Below are positions 25,257 to 33,770 of a stretch of 64,000 bases of DNA, one piece after another. The position numbers and the translations under genes are program-made. The notes under the pieces were generated by a model. The model was not told the DNA's origin. It made no database searches and saw nothing but the letters and a program-made list of their open reading frames with translations. Origin of the DNA: Scytonema hofmannii PCC 7110 (GTDB lineage Bacteria; Cyanobacteriota; Cyanobacteriia; Cyanobacteriales; Nostocaceae); the NCBI RefSeq assembly GCF_000346485.2, contig NZ_KQ976354.1, positions 4,484,436 to 4,548,435 on the forward strand. The letters run 5' to 3'. Within the stretch, counting starts at the first letter, position 1; every line of letters starts with the position of its first letter.

Positions 25257-26792
25257 GTGGGGCGAGTCAAAGGACATATTGAAGTTCAAAAGACAGTGAT
25301 ATTAAGAGCTAAAAGTGAAACTGCTTACAGGGAAGAAATAGTTAAACATATTATTACTACCAAACAATTGTACGCAGATACAACTGAGTTTTATGTTTTG
25401 GTATTTCTGGAGAATTTAGAGCTACTCAATTTAAAATCTGATGACTTGTATAGCGTTGTAGAGAAATTAACATTAATTACCAAACAAAGACCCTCCCCGG
25501 AAATTCCCTTGCAGATCAACACAGTTCAAGACATGCGTCGTTCTTGCATTAAAACCGCTTTTGGTATAGCAAAGTCTTGGGACTCGAACTATAAAAAATG
25601 GGAGTTACGTAGAGATAAGCATGAAGAAAAACAAGCCAAGAAATTAGCCATTTCTGAAGCTAAGGGCCAGAAATACACTCCGAAAAAGTTCACAGATAAA
25701 CCACCGCTACCACCTCGTAATTATACAAACATTCATCCTACTTTCTATCGTGGGATGTACAAGGAGTTTGACGGTTCATCAATCATATTAAAACTGTGGA
25801 CAGGCAACAGATGGGTTTTTATGAAGCAGCCTATCAACCTAGAAGGTAGAGAACTTCCTTATGGTTATGAATGGGGAAGTCCCACGCTGGTTTTAAAAGA
25901 TAGGTTACATCTTCATGTTCCTGTGATTAAACAAGTCAAATCCAACGGGAAACTGGCTCAACAAGCATTGAACCCTGATGGATTAACAACTTGCAACGTA
26001 GATCTAAATCTTGATGGTGATATAGCTGTAGCAACAATTCTACACTCCGACGTTACGGGTAGCGTTACCGAGATTGCCACTCTCTTTGTTAAGGGTAATG
26101 ATACTATCCAACATCGTAGGAAGCGTGAGTTAGGTTTAATTGCAGTAGCTAGTTCCAAGACAAATAAAGGTTTTGGAGTTAAAAAGATTGGTGATAATTC
26201 TCAACGCTTTGAGAAAATTAAGAATAGAGATAATTACGAATCTCATCGAATCTCTAAACGTATAGCTGACTTTGCTCATCAGTATGGAGCGACAGTAATT
26301 GTATTTGAGTGTTTAACTAATCTTCGACCCGATAGAGCGAAATTTAGCCGTCGTTCTAATCAAAAAAGAGCTTATTGGCTCTCGTCGAAAATTCGGAAAC
26401 GAACCAAATACAAAGCTTTTCAGTCTTATGGAATTATCACGGCTCAAGTCTCACCAAAAGATACAAGCAGGCATTGTGCATTATGTAATGGCAACGAAGA
26501 AGAAGATTCGTTAGTTTCCAGAATAGAAGCTCAATTTAGTACTGATGTCGCCAGACTTTTTCAAATAATCATGAATAAATCATTGGAGAAAGTTGATTAC
26601 AGTACGGGAGCGCCAAATTATATTTGTTCCGACACCGTTGAACATAGAGGCAATGCCGATCTGAACGCCGCCCGAAATATAGGTCTACGTTTTTTTGCGA
26701 GATATTACCAAAAGCCCAGGTTGAAAGTTGAAAAACAGGGTTTACTTGCTACCCAAGCAGCCAGAAAGGCATTTGGCATGGTAGCTGTGTAA
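25257..26792 (+). CDS. tnpB: TnpB, RNA-guided nuclease of IS607 type
   Basis: A 511-residue TnpB. RuvC residues are Asp in NVDLNLDGDIAV, Glu in VIVFECLTNLR, and Asp in RGNADLNAARNIG, so the DED set is kept. The zinc ribbon starts with CALC but is split by about 50 inserted residues before YICSD, where the usual second CxxC is only partial. TnpB proteins cut DNA guided by an RNA from the transposon end. GTG start with AAGGAGGTGAT just upstream. Longer than usual (about 400 residues) because of an extended N-terminal part. Confidence 0.88.
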   Translation: MGRVKGHIEVQKTVILRAKSETAYREEIVKHIITTKQLYADTTEFYVLVFLENLELLNLKSDDLYSVVEKLTLITKQRPSPEIPLQINTVQDMRRSCIKTAFGIAKSWDSNYKKWELRRDKHEEKQAKKLAISEAKGQKYTPKKFTDKPPLPPRNYTNIHPTFYRGMYKEFDGSSIILKLWTGNRWVFMKQPINLEGRELPYGYEWGSPTLVLKDRLHLHVPVIKQVKSNGKLAQQALNPDGLTTCNVDLNLDGDIAVATILHSDVTGSVTEIATLFVKGNDTIQHRRKRELGLIAVASSKTNKGFGVKKIGDNSQRFEKIKNRDNYESHRISKRIADFAHQYGATVIVFECLTNLRPDRAKFSRRSNQKRAYWLSSKIRKRTKYKAFQSYGIITAQVSPKDTSRHCALCNGNEEEDSLVSRIEAQFSTDVARLFQIIMNKSLEKVDYSTGAPNYICSDTVEHRGNADLNAARNIGLRFFARYYQKPRLKVEKQGLLATQAARKAFGMVAV

Positions 26793-27106
26793 GGGTTAGT
26801 GGTTCTACCCATGCGTTCTCGACGTGTTTGGATTACCCGTGCATATATAGTAGCAGCAAGCCTGCAAAGCTATTGACGAGGCATACCCATCGGGAGCGAG
26901 AAAAGGAGAGAGAAGTACTAAAAATTCCGATAACTTCCATCTCTCAGGATCACACGATTACCCTGACTTTAGTGTTGCTTCTTTTAATCAGGGATAGACC
27001 GCCTTTCAGTGGGTGCGTTAGCGGGGTTTTGTCATCCGGCGGTCTTGGCACATTTTTTAGCTATTTGTTTCAGTCTTCACTCAAAAAGGAGTGGTGCAGT
27101 ACCCAG
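26793..27106. other. Non-coding stretch after tnpB
   Basis: No convincing gene. The first 100 bases may carry the TnpB guide RNA and the element's right end. A hairpin-like ACCC-AGTTACTCC-GGGT with a T-run on the plus strand lies at about 27102-27123. Confidence 0.4.
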
Positions 27107-27409
27107 TTACTCCGGGTTTTTTTCTGCCAGCTTCGCAGCGATTTGCTCTGCCAAGTACGCTTCTAATTCTTTACCAGTCGCCGCCGCTTGCATTTTGATT
27201 TCATTGAAATGCTTTTCCTCGTTTCGTATGGTGTAAGTTTCCATCGCCGTTGAAATGCAAGCTGATAGCGATTTTTTGGTTGCCATACTCGCAATCAACA
27301 TTTTGATGTATAACGTCGCTGGAAGTTCTGAGGTCGTGATTCTTTTTTTTTGAATGGGCTGAATGATGCCAGCGTTTGACAACGCCTCTATAAGTTTGTC
27401 AATATCCAT
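27107..27409 (-). CDS. Small hypothetical protein
   Basis: 100 residues from the ATG at 27409 (MDIDKLIEALSNAGII). Helical, with ATLYIKMLIASMATKKSLSACISTAM in the middle and a charged C-terminal helix (KELEAYLAEQIAAKLAEK). No family recognised. The 14 codons upstream in frame are probably not used. It points back toward the IS607 insertion. Confidence 0.5.
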   Translation of the reverse strand: MDIDKLIEALSNAGIIQPIQKKRITTSELPATLYIKMLIASMATKKSLSACISTAMETYTIRNEEKHFNEIKMQAAATGKELEAYLAEQIAAKLAEKNPE

Positions 27410-27561
27410 AATTAGAACTCGTGATGATGCAGTGGTGAACCTATGCATCAAATGTTATCATCACATCAAGACAAGGTGCGCCCCTAAAGACGTGCTCCAC
27501 CACGTCTCTAGAGGACTTCCCTAAATCACAGAAAGAGCTGTAACAAGGGCTATTAAAGTCT

Positions 27562-27780
27562 ATGACAAAACTAGATATTGAACCAATCCACCCGCGACAG
27601 TTTAAGGAGTTGCACGGGTTAAGTCTTTACCAGCTGCACAGACTGACGCAGTATCCACAAGAAACTATTCGTAATTGGTTGGCTGACCCTGAAAGCGAGA
27701 GGTACGTAGAACCCAAGGTGTATGTAAAACGTTATTTTGGATTGTTACATCAATCGCTTCAAGCCAATAGGGTTGCATAA
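27562..27780 (+). CDS. Small HTH-like protein
   Basis: 72 residues. FKELHGLSLYQLHRL and YPQETIRNWLADPESERY look like a helix-turn-helix that chooses DNA targets, as in small phage or plasmid regulators. No exact family recognised. A strong terminator follows, so it is a separate transcript. Confidence 0.55.
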   Translation: MTKLDIEPIHPRQFKELHGLSLYQLHRLTQYPQETIRNWLADPESERYVEPKVYVKRYFGLLHQSLQANRVA

Positions 27781-27803
27781 ACCATCAATGGTTGCAGAAA
27801 CAC

Positions 27804-27829
27804 TACCCCAACGAGTTGGGGTTTTTTAT
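27804..27829 (+). terminator. Rho-independent terminator
   Basis: Stem CCCCAAC-gag-TTGGGG followed by TTTTTTATT, 25 bases after the small HTH gene. Confidence 0.88.
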
Positions 27830-27895
27830 TGTAGAAACTGAAATCAAGGCTTCTGGTCAAGCCTTCGGTTCAAGTGATGAATAAAATTAGTGTAG

Positions 27896-28441
27896 ATGAT
27901 TATGTACGCAACTCGCTTGGAGACCCCGCCAGAAGACTATTTAGTAGTTATTCCGAGCGGGCTTGTGATTGTAGATGCGGGCATCTACGATACGCGACAT
28001 ATAAACAAGCCAATGGGAGTACACGACTTGTGCGATCGCATGAGGATAAGCGATCGCACTTTATGTATCTATCGAGAAATAGCTTGGGAAAATTGCCCCG
28101 ATTATGCGGCGAGCGTTCAAGAGCGTAATCCATTCTGGATGGACGATGTTTTAGACTACTACGCCAAGGTCGAAAATTTAAGACGCGTATCTGCTAAGTT
28201 GCCATCTCCGTATAGCGAACGGCTGTATCAAGCGGGTAAAAGGAAAATCAGGAGAGTGTTTCCTGACCGCCCTGACTTTACGCCACTTGAAGCAAAAATT
28301 TTGATTGCGATCGGCAACTTATTTAAAAATCACAGGCGCTTAGGAGTGCGTTTAACCAGGAATAATAAACGATTTGCAGTCGCCAAATACGTGAAGAGTC
28401 ATCCTAATTTTTGGAGAGAAATCGAGGAAGAACTATGTTAG
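27896..28441 (+). CDS. Hypothetical protein
   Basis: 181 residues, not recognised. A middle stretch (GVHDLCDRMRISDRTLCIYREI) resembles a helix-turn-helix, and the end is basic (RLTRNNKRFAVAKYVKSHPNFW). It could be a DNA-binding phage protein. It overlaps the next gene by 7 bases, the start of a chain of coupled genes reaching to 31034. Confidence 0.55.
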   Translation: MIMYATRLETPPEDYLVVIPSGLVIVDAGIYDTRHINKPMGVHDLCDRMRISDRTLCIYREIAWENCPDYAASVQERNPFWMDDVLDYYAKVENLRRVSAKLPSPYSERLYQAGKRKIRRVFPDRPDFTPLEAKILIAIGNLFKNHRRLGVRLTRNNKRFAVAKYVKSHPNFWREIEEELC

Positions 28442-29184
28442 TCAAAGATCTTATGAACCAGACAGAGATGAGTTTTGATGAGCTGGCACCTATTCTTTTA
28501 TCTTGTCGAGTTAACGCCGACAATCCGGAAACAGAAGTATCGGAAACCGTAGCTAAGCGCATTCTGTCAACTGTTGCAAAGATTGGCGGACAGCCAAAAT
28601 TACCTCAACTATCTGGAACAACCGAGTCACAGGGTATTAAGCAACCTGACGGTAAGTTGTCAGAACTTGTTAATCCGTCTGGAGAACCCAATAAATCCGC
28701 TATCAAATCTTTTGCTGAGGCGCACCAGATTACCCAAAAACTTGTTACTGCAAGCGTTGACGCTATTCAACAAAAGAACATTCGCTTGACGATTGAAGCT
28801 GCTTATCTAAAGCGTCAGAAAGAGATTGAGTTGCTTCAAGCAGAACAGATGGGACGTGCTATTGCTGACTATCAGCACGAGCAATTTAAATCAGATGAGT
28901 TGCGCGATCGCGTCCGTGCTTTGCGAGCGTCTAACTACAACGTTGATGACCTCATGCAAACTACTTTTGGCGTTACTTTCTCTCAATTTTCTGAATCTGC
29001 CCAGAAGAAAATTGATGCTACGGTTCAGGAGAACCAGGAAGACAATTTAATCATTGACCTTCTTATACAAGGGAAAACCCCCGAAGAAATATGTCAGATA
29101 TTGGGAAAGCCCCAATCGCAAATTCAAGATTGGCATTTCAGTCAAGTCAGTCTCAGAAAAAATCTTCAGGAACTCTGCTCCTAG
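28435..29184 (+). CDS. Hypothetical helical protein
   Basis: 249 residues from the ATG at 28435 (MLVKDLMNQTEMSFDELAPI), preceded by GAGGAAG. It is rich in charged helices (residues 95-150), and ends with a segment like a small DNA-binding helix-turn-helix (KTPEEICQILGKPQSQIQDW). Unknown function. An in-frame ATG 8 codons upstream lacks a ribosome site. Confidence 0.55.
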   Translation: MLVKDLMNQTEMSFDELAPILLSCRVNADNPETEVSETVAKRILSTVAKIGGQPKLPQLSGTTESQGIKQPDGKLSELVNPSGEPNKSAIKSFAEAHQITQKLVTASVDAIQQKNIRLTIEAAYLKRQKEIELLQAEQMGRAIADYQHEQFKSDELRDRVRALRASNYNVDDLMQTTFGVTFSQFSESAQKKIDATVQENQEDNLIIDLLIQGKTPEEICQILGKPQSQIQDWHFSQVSLRKNLQELCS

Positions 29185-29597
29185 TGGAAACTGAAATTTG
29201 GCGGATTCTTACTCAAAGTACTTGTGCGGAAAAGGATATTTTTATGTTTGGTCAGGTTTTAAAATTTTGCAAAAAAACAATTCTACAAATGCTTAGCTGG
29301 ACTGAACAACCAACGCATGATTTAGAACTAGACGCTTTTGAGCGGGACTACGAACGCCGAACCCAAGCTTTAGAAAAATTGCTTCAAGCGTGTGGTCTAT
29401 CGCAACGACAAGCAAGAAGCATGGCGCTCAAAGTCCTTTTACATGACCCCAACTTCGATATTAACTCTTGCCAATACACCAACATTAAATATGTTCTCAA
29501 AGCCCGTGCAAGAGATTTATTTAATATCAATTTTGAACCACAAAATAATAAATGCGAGCCTGTTTTTGTTGACGTACATGGTATGGTATATGTCTGA
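29184..29597 (+). CDS. Hypothetical protein
   Basis: 137 residues if it starts at the GTG that overlaps the previous stop (TAGTG); a start at 29091 would overlap the previous gene by 94 bases. The C-terminal half is protein-like (TQALEKLLQACGLSQRQAR, VLKARARDLFNI). No family recognised. The 3' end is followed by 138 bases without a clear gene. Confidence 0.5.
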   Translation: METEIWRILTQSTCAEKDIFMFGQVLKFCKKTILQMLSWTEQPTHDLELDAFERDYERRTQALEKLLQACGLSQRQARSMALKVLLHDPNFDINSCQYTNIKYVLKARARDLFNINFEPQNNKCEPVFVDVHGMVYV

Positions 29598-29735
29598 AAA
29601 ATTTCGCTGTCGCTCTCCCACGGAAGTGGAAGTCATAATAAAAAAACGTCGCAACGTACTATACAACTCGTCAATACTTCTGAAATCTAACTTTTCGGAT
29701 TGACGGAAGTCAAACACAAAAATCTTACCGTTATC

Positions 29736-29888
29736 ATGAAGCGAACAAGAATATTAACTCCCAGCGATCGCTTAACCGAAACTGTCACTCAACTACAAGG
29801 ATTGACTGATAACAAGTTGAAAATTTTACAACCAATTACCAATCCGATTATCATCAATCTTGCAAATCTAGAAGGATTCAGAGAATGA
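29736..29888 (+). CDS. Small hypothetical protein
   Basis: 50 residues (MKRTRILTPSDRLTETVTQL ...). A TTG start at 29700 would add 12 residues. The stop overlaps the next start by 4 bases, which supports its being a gene. Not recognised. Confidence 0.5.
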   Translation: MKRTRILTPSDRLTETVTQLQGLTDNKLKILQPITNPIIINLANLEGFRE

Positions 29889-30142
29889 ACTTTTACACTG
29901 ATGCCCAATGCCAGATCGCCTCCGAATTCATTTCACGCTTAGAAGTCACTAAAACTGAAATACTCTGGAATGTGGCTGAACTAGAAAAAGCCAAGTCACT
30001 TACCGAAAAGGACATCGAAACGCTAAAGCTAAAAATCGCGTTCCTGGATAGCGCGATCGCATCTGCAAAACTTACAGCAACGGGAAAACTTGTTACAGAC
30101 ACGGATTTTTTTGAATCTGGTTTTGACGAAGACTCATACTAA
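29885..30142 (+). CDS. Small coiled-coil protein
   Basis: 85 residues, helical throughout (LEVTKTEILWNVAELEKAKS, EKDIETLKLKIAFLDSAIAS) with an acidic tail. Translation is coupled to the previous gene (ATGA). Function unknown; possibly a structural or adaptor protein of the element. Confidence 0.55.
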   Translation: MNFYTDAQCQIASEFISRLEVTKTEILWNVAELEKAKSLTEKDIETLKLKIAFLDSAIASAKLTATGKLVTDTDFFESGFDEDSY

Positions 30143-30159
30143 ATTACGAGGACAAAATT

Positions 30160-30864
30160 ATGCCACGCAAGAAACAACAACAACAAGAAAATACTTTTTC
30201 TTTCTCCGATTCTTATAAGCCAGAGATCCCAACTTTTGATAATAATGAAAGCAATAATGTTGGGGATGTTTCCCCTGAACCTCAACCAATCAGCGAACAG
30301 CCAGTAGTTCAACAAGACTCTGGAGGAGAGCCACAAACAAGAGGTTCTTCTAATGGCATTGGTGGTGTTGTTTATAGTCAGTACATGGATGTACCTCTTG
30401 CGTCATTAGCAATAGACGTGAAGGGTGCGATCGCGGCTACTGACAACAAAATGAGTGATGTAGAAAAAGATAAGCAGTTGACGCAAATTTACGCAACTAC
30501 TAATCATTACGCTGTCAAAGAAGGTGAAGCTAATCTTGCTACTCAGATGATCAAGACAGCGACCGCACAGTTACGGACTTCTGAGTACGCTTACAAGCAC
30601 TCATCTCAAATCAGCAAAGTTCAAATTGCAAAAACTGACGCTGAATATTATGCTCAGACTGCTCAAAACAATCAGCAGGTCAGAGGATATCAGCTAACCG
30701 TACAACAAGCCTCTGTTGCTAAGTGGGGCGTAAAAGCCCAAAAAGCGCAAAATACTATTAATCAGATCGCTAGTCAACAGGGGCAAAGTCAACAAGCTTT
30801 ACCAGAATACGGACACGTTGACACTGGGTCTGGGAATGTTGAAGGCGTGGAGATTCTTTCGTGA
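30160..30864 (+). CDS. Hypothetical low-complexity/helical protein
   Basis: 234 residues. The first 75 are Gln/Asn/Pro-rich and disordered; the rest is a Gln/Ala-rich helix set (YAYKHSSQISKVQIAKTDAE, QLTVQQASVAKWGVKAQKAQ). Such composition is common in phage structural or scaffolding proteins. ATG with AGGAC upstream. It overlaps the next gene by 4 bases (GTGA). Confidence 0.5.
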   Translation: MPRKKQQQQENTFSFSDSYKPEIPTFDNNESNNVGDVSPEPQPISEQPVVQQDSGGEPQTRGSSNGIGGVVYSQYMDVPLASLAIDVKGAIAATDNKMSDVEKDKQLTQIYATTNHYAVKEGEANLATQMIKTATAQLRTSEYAYKHSSQISKVQIAKTDAEYYAQTAQNNQQVRGYQLTVQQASVAKWGVKAQKAQNTINQIASQQGQSQQALPEYGHVDTGSGNVEGVEILS

Positions 30865-31034
30865 TCAAACCTTATCAGTCTTATTGGGCGATCGCTACGC
30901 TTACAATCGTCTTGTTAGGGTATGCACTAATCAAAGGGCTGTGGATTCTATATTTGATTGAACCTAAGTTGATGTACACAACGGGTTTGATTATTCTACT
31001 AATCGCTTTAATTACTGCATCTGCTCTCAAATAA
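30861..31034 (+). CDS. Small membrane protein, two transmembrane helices
   Basis: 57 residues starting at GTG (VIKPYQSYW). Two hydrophobic spans (WAIATLTIVLLGYALIKGLW and YTTGLIILLIALITASAL) joined by a short loop make a hairpin. It is coupled to the previous gene. It could be a holin-like or conjugation/phage membrane protein. No family recognised. Confidence 0.6.
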   Translation: MIKPYQSYWAIATLTIVLLGYALIKGLWILYLIEPKLMYTTGLIILLIALITASALK

Positions 31035-31072
31035 TAAATATCGCACTCTCATTTGACCTAGAATGTCCCCTC

Positions 31073-31149
31073 AAAAACGGGCAGCCCTCAAGCCCCTTGT
31101 TTCAGCGAGGGGTAAGTGCAGGATATCCCAAATAGGGCTGCCCGTTTTT
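31073..31149. ncRNA. Long inverted-repeat structure 1
   Basis: A perfect 16-bp inverted repeat (AAAAACGGGCAGCCCT / AGGGCTGCCCGTTTTT) encloses 45 bases that contain a second stem (CCCCT...AGGGG). A-run and T-run edges make it a two-way terminator or a small structured RNA. Confidence 0.6.
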
Positions 31150-31173
31150 GTACGTGTAAGACTCCTGACCCCA

Positions 31174-31253
31174 AAAAATGGAGGCAACCTTGGTAGGTCT
31201 AGTCGTGCTCTAATACAGATTTACTAAATTGTTTTAAGGCTGCCTCCATTTTT
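31174..31253. ncRNA. Long inverted-repeat structure 2
   Basis: An 18-bp inverted repeat with one mismatch (AAAAATGGAGGCAACCTT / AAGGCTGCCTCCATTTTT) encloses 44 bases. It has the same architecture as the structure 25 bases to its left but an unrelated stem sequence. Confidence 0.6.
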
Positions 31254-31316
31254 CTCGTGTAGTCCGTAAGAGAAAATTTTTCCATAGCGACTTAAATTTA
31301 GATTACTACGTTTCTT

Positions 31317-32957
31317 ATGAATAAAATTTTACTAACAACATCAGTAGGGGTCATCGCTCTTTTTGTAGAGGGTATCGATCCAAAAATTAAAGTAGCAGCT
31401 GCCTTGATAACAGGGACAGCTGGGTTAATCACCACGCTGAAAGGTGCTCACAAGTATATGAATGCTAGGGATGAGATTACAGAAGAACGAGAACTAGCCA
31501 TAGAAGAACAAGAAAGGTTGGCACGAGAAGCTCAAAAAATAGGTATTGATAGAAAACAGGTTGATTTAGATCTGGCAGATTTGGAGAAAATTAGGCAAGA
31601 TGTTAACGCCGAAATAGAAAAAGTTAAGCGTGAAGCTGAAGAAGAGCGATCGCGTTTACAGAAAATTGTAAAGGCTGAGATTGAAGCTAGGCGCAACGAA
31701 TTAGAAGCAGATTATTCAAAGCGATTAAAAGAAGTCGATCAACTAGAGATTGATGCACGGGCTACCATTGCAACGCTGACAGCGGAATGGGAAGCAGAAA
31801 AAACTATTGGGTATGCAGAATTTCAGCAACAAGTGAAGATTTGGAAGGCTGAAAAGCAACAACAAGAAACAGCTATAGCATCAGAGCGTGAACTACTGAA
31901 AAGTGAGATTGATAGTTTAAAGCGTTCGTGGGAGAACCAGAAGGTTTACGAAGAACAAGAGTTGCGATCGCATATTGAGTTAGAGCAACAGAAAGTGCAA
32001 GCATGGAAACAAGGAGAAGAAGAAGGATTTAACGAGGCTATGCAGATACAGTTCAACGAACTGCAAGCTAAATGGAATGAGGACAACAAGCAAGTAATTA
32101 AAAAGAATGTTGAGCACAATGTAAATAATAAGTTGAAGCCTTTGAGAGATGCGATCGCACGCCTTGAGCACGAGAAAAATGAACTGACTGCGCGTCTAAT
32201 GTACGCGGATGAGGAATTGAAACGGTTGAAGATTCCTCCCCGTATGCGCGGTATACAGCCTCATGAACTCATTGGACGTAGATTCCAAGAATTTTATAGA
32301 GGTCATGGCATAGATGTAGAAATTAAGCTATGCATGATTGAAGCCAACAGCGATGTAAAATTACGTTTTACGATTTGGCATCAGACGCCGATCAAAAACG
32401 TTAAAAAACTCTTCCCTGAGTTAATGGTTGACTTTCATTTAGCAGAGACGCCGGAACCAGTCTTAACCCATGACGGGTATGAAATTATTCTTAGACCTAT
32501 TACTACTCCCTTTATGGGGCAAATACCCAGATCTGGAGTAGACCGAGCATCTATTAATCGCATGGTCGCAGAAGGTAGACTTGAAGCCCCAAGTCTTGAG
32601 GAGATTGATAGGAGTTTTCAAGAAGAAGCCGGAACTAGGCGGTTGATGGAAGAAATGCGCCACAAAGAGGAGATGCTAGGCTTTGTTGAACCACAAGAAC
32701 CATTGCCGCGTCCCGTTCCAAATACCCCGATTACCACACTAGAAGTTAAATATGTAGAGTTTCTTCTCAGATGGCGCTACGAAGCGTCACGCGGTCGCTT
32801 GCCTAATCTCAGCAACCAGGACGATATCTTAAGCAAAGTTTATGGCGTGCGTCCTGGTAGAGGGACTGAGACAGAAGTTGAGGGGTTGAGCTTACGAGAT
32901 CGCCTCAAGACCATTTTCGATATGCTCGGACACGTTTATAGAACAAGGGGGAATTAG
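31317..32957 (+). CDS. Membrane-anchored coiled-coil protein
   Basis: 546 residues. One or two hydrophobic N-terminal segments (ILLTTSVGVIALFVEG, VAAALITGTAGLITTL) anchor it; a coiled coil of about 230 residues follows (rich in E/K/Q, 55-300). A folded C-terminal domain then holds PPRMRGIQPHELIGRRFQEF and VEIKLCMIEANSDVKLRF. No ATPase motif is present, so it is not an SMC protein. The nuclease-like gene starts one base after its stop, so the two probably form one complex. Its family is not known to me. Confidence 0.7.
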   Translation: MNKILLTTSVGVIALFVEGIDPKIKVAAALITGTAGLITTLKGAHKYMNARDEITEERELAIEEQERLAREAQKIGIDRKQVDLDLADLEKIRQDVNAEIEKVKREAEEERSRLQKIVKAEIEARRNELEADYSKRLKEVDQLEIDARATIATLTAEWEAEKTIGYAEFQQQVKIWKAEKQQQETAIASERELLKSEIDSLKRSWENQKVYEEQELRSHIELEQQKVQAWKQGEEEGFNEAMQIQFNELQAKWNEDNKQVIKKNVEHNVNNKLKPLRDAIARLEHEKNELTARLMYADEELKRLKIPPRMRGIQPHELIGRRFQEFYRGHGIDVEIKLCMIEANSDVKLRFTIWHQTPIKNVKKLFPELMVDFHLAETPEPVLTHDGYEIILRPITTPFMGQIPRSGVDRASINRMVAEGRLEAPSLEEIDRSFQEEAGTRRLMEEMRHKEEMLGFVEPQEPLPRPVPNTPITTLEVKYVEFLLRWRYEASRGRLPNLSNQDDILSKVYGVRPGRGTETEVEGLSLRDRLKTIFDMLGHVYRTRGN

Positions 32958-32958
32958 A

Positions 32959-33693
32959 ATGCACTCGTCACCAAATAAAAATTACATCTCCCCTGATAAA
33001 TTTGCAAAGCGTGCTGGTTGGAACAAAAAATGGAACGAGCATACGTTGCAAATGTATGCTAAACGGAAACTTGAAGATCAAGGTTACACGGTCAAAGATG
33101 AGGTTTGGATAGGCAACAAAACGGTTGGCGCTGGTCGCATAGATTTGTTGGCTACCAAGATTGACTCTACTGGCAAAGAGCGAATCATAATCATTGAATG
33201 CAAAAAATGGCTTACTACCAAAGATATGGGAGAAGCCATGGGACAGATTGAAATGTATAAAACTTACGTCCCTAACCACACTGATCGCGTGGTAATTGGC
33301 ATGAAACCTAACTGGGGTAATGCTGGGTATGATGCCGAAAGACGAGCATTGATGGCAAAAAACACAACAGGCATTAACACTGTATTCATCAATACTCACA
33401 TTGACTTTGAGCCAGATGAAGCAGATGACACGCGATCGCCCACAGAAAAACTATTAGACAATATTGCCTATGGTTTCCAACAATCCTTTAAATGGCTTGG
33501 CAAATTTGCTTGGAAACAAACCAAAAAGCATTTTAGACCTTGGAGACTTACAAAATTTTTATGGTCTAAAACTGGGGGTCACTCTTACGGTAGTTACTCT
33601 TACGGCAGTCGAGGACGCAAATTTCGCATACGCCGATCCGATTTGTGGTTGATGGCGATCGCTGGTATCTTTATTTTGGTCATCTGGTTTTGA
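32959..33693 (+). CDS. Membrane-anchored restriction-type (PD-(D/E)xK) nuclease
   Basis: 244 residues. The N-terminal 150 residues carry a Mrr/NERD-like nuclease core: the Asp in GAGRIDLLATK, then ERIIIIECKKWLTTKD, giving D-Xn-ExK. A Gly/Ser/Tyr-rich linker and a single C-terminal membrane helix (LWLMAIAGIFILVIWF) follow. It could cut DNA at the membrane, for instance incoming DNA. It is directly coupled to the coiled-coil membrane gene. Confidence 0.75.
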   Translation: MHSSPNKNYISPDKFAKRAGWNKKWNEHTLQMYAKRKLEDQGYTVKDEVWIGNKTVGAGRIDLLATKIDSTGKERIIIIECKKWLTTKDMGEAMGQIEMYKTYVPNHTDRVVIGMKPNWGNAGYDAERRALMAKNTTGINTVFINTHIDFEPDEADDTRSPTEKLLDNIAYGFQQSFKWLGKFAWKQTKKHFRPWRLTKFLWSKTGGHSYGSYSYGSRGRKFRIRRSDLWLMAIAGIFILVIWF

Positions 33694-33705
33694 TAACTAG
33701 TTCTT

Positions 33706-33728
33706 AGGGTGCGGAAAATCCGCAGATA
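33706..33728. repeat. TGCGGAAWWTCCGCA palindrome, copy 2
   Basis: Core TGCGGAAAATCCGCA at 33710-33724 with flanks AGGG and GATA, one flank of each of the two family types. It lies after the nuclease gene. Confidence 0.8.
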
Positions 33729-33770
33729 AGATAACTGATAAATTAATTATTGAAGTTTCCGCAAACGTCC

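Larger units (their letters stand above)
24530..26880 (+). mobile_element. IS607-type insertion sequence (approximate ends)
   Basis: Contains a serine recombinase (TnpA) and a TnpB in the same direction, the IS607 arrangement. IS607 elements have no terminal inverted repeats or target duplication, so the ends cannot be placed by eye. The guide RNA of TnpB should overlap the 3' part of tnpB and the stretch after it (about 26700-26900). Confidence 0.75.

Noticed and set aside
26828-27166. 112-codon frame after tnpB
   Set aside because: Irregular composition and it overlaps the opposite gene; more likely non-coding transposon end.
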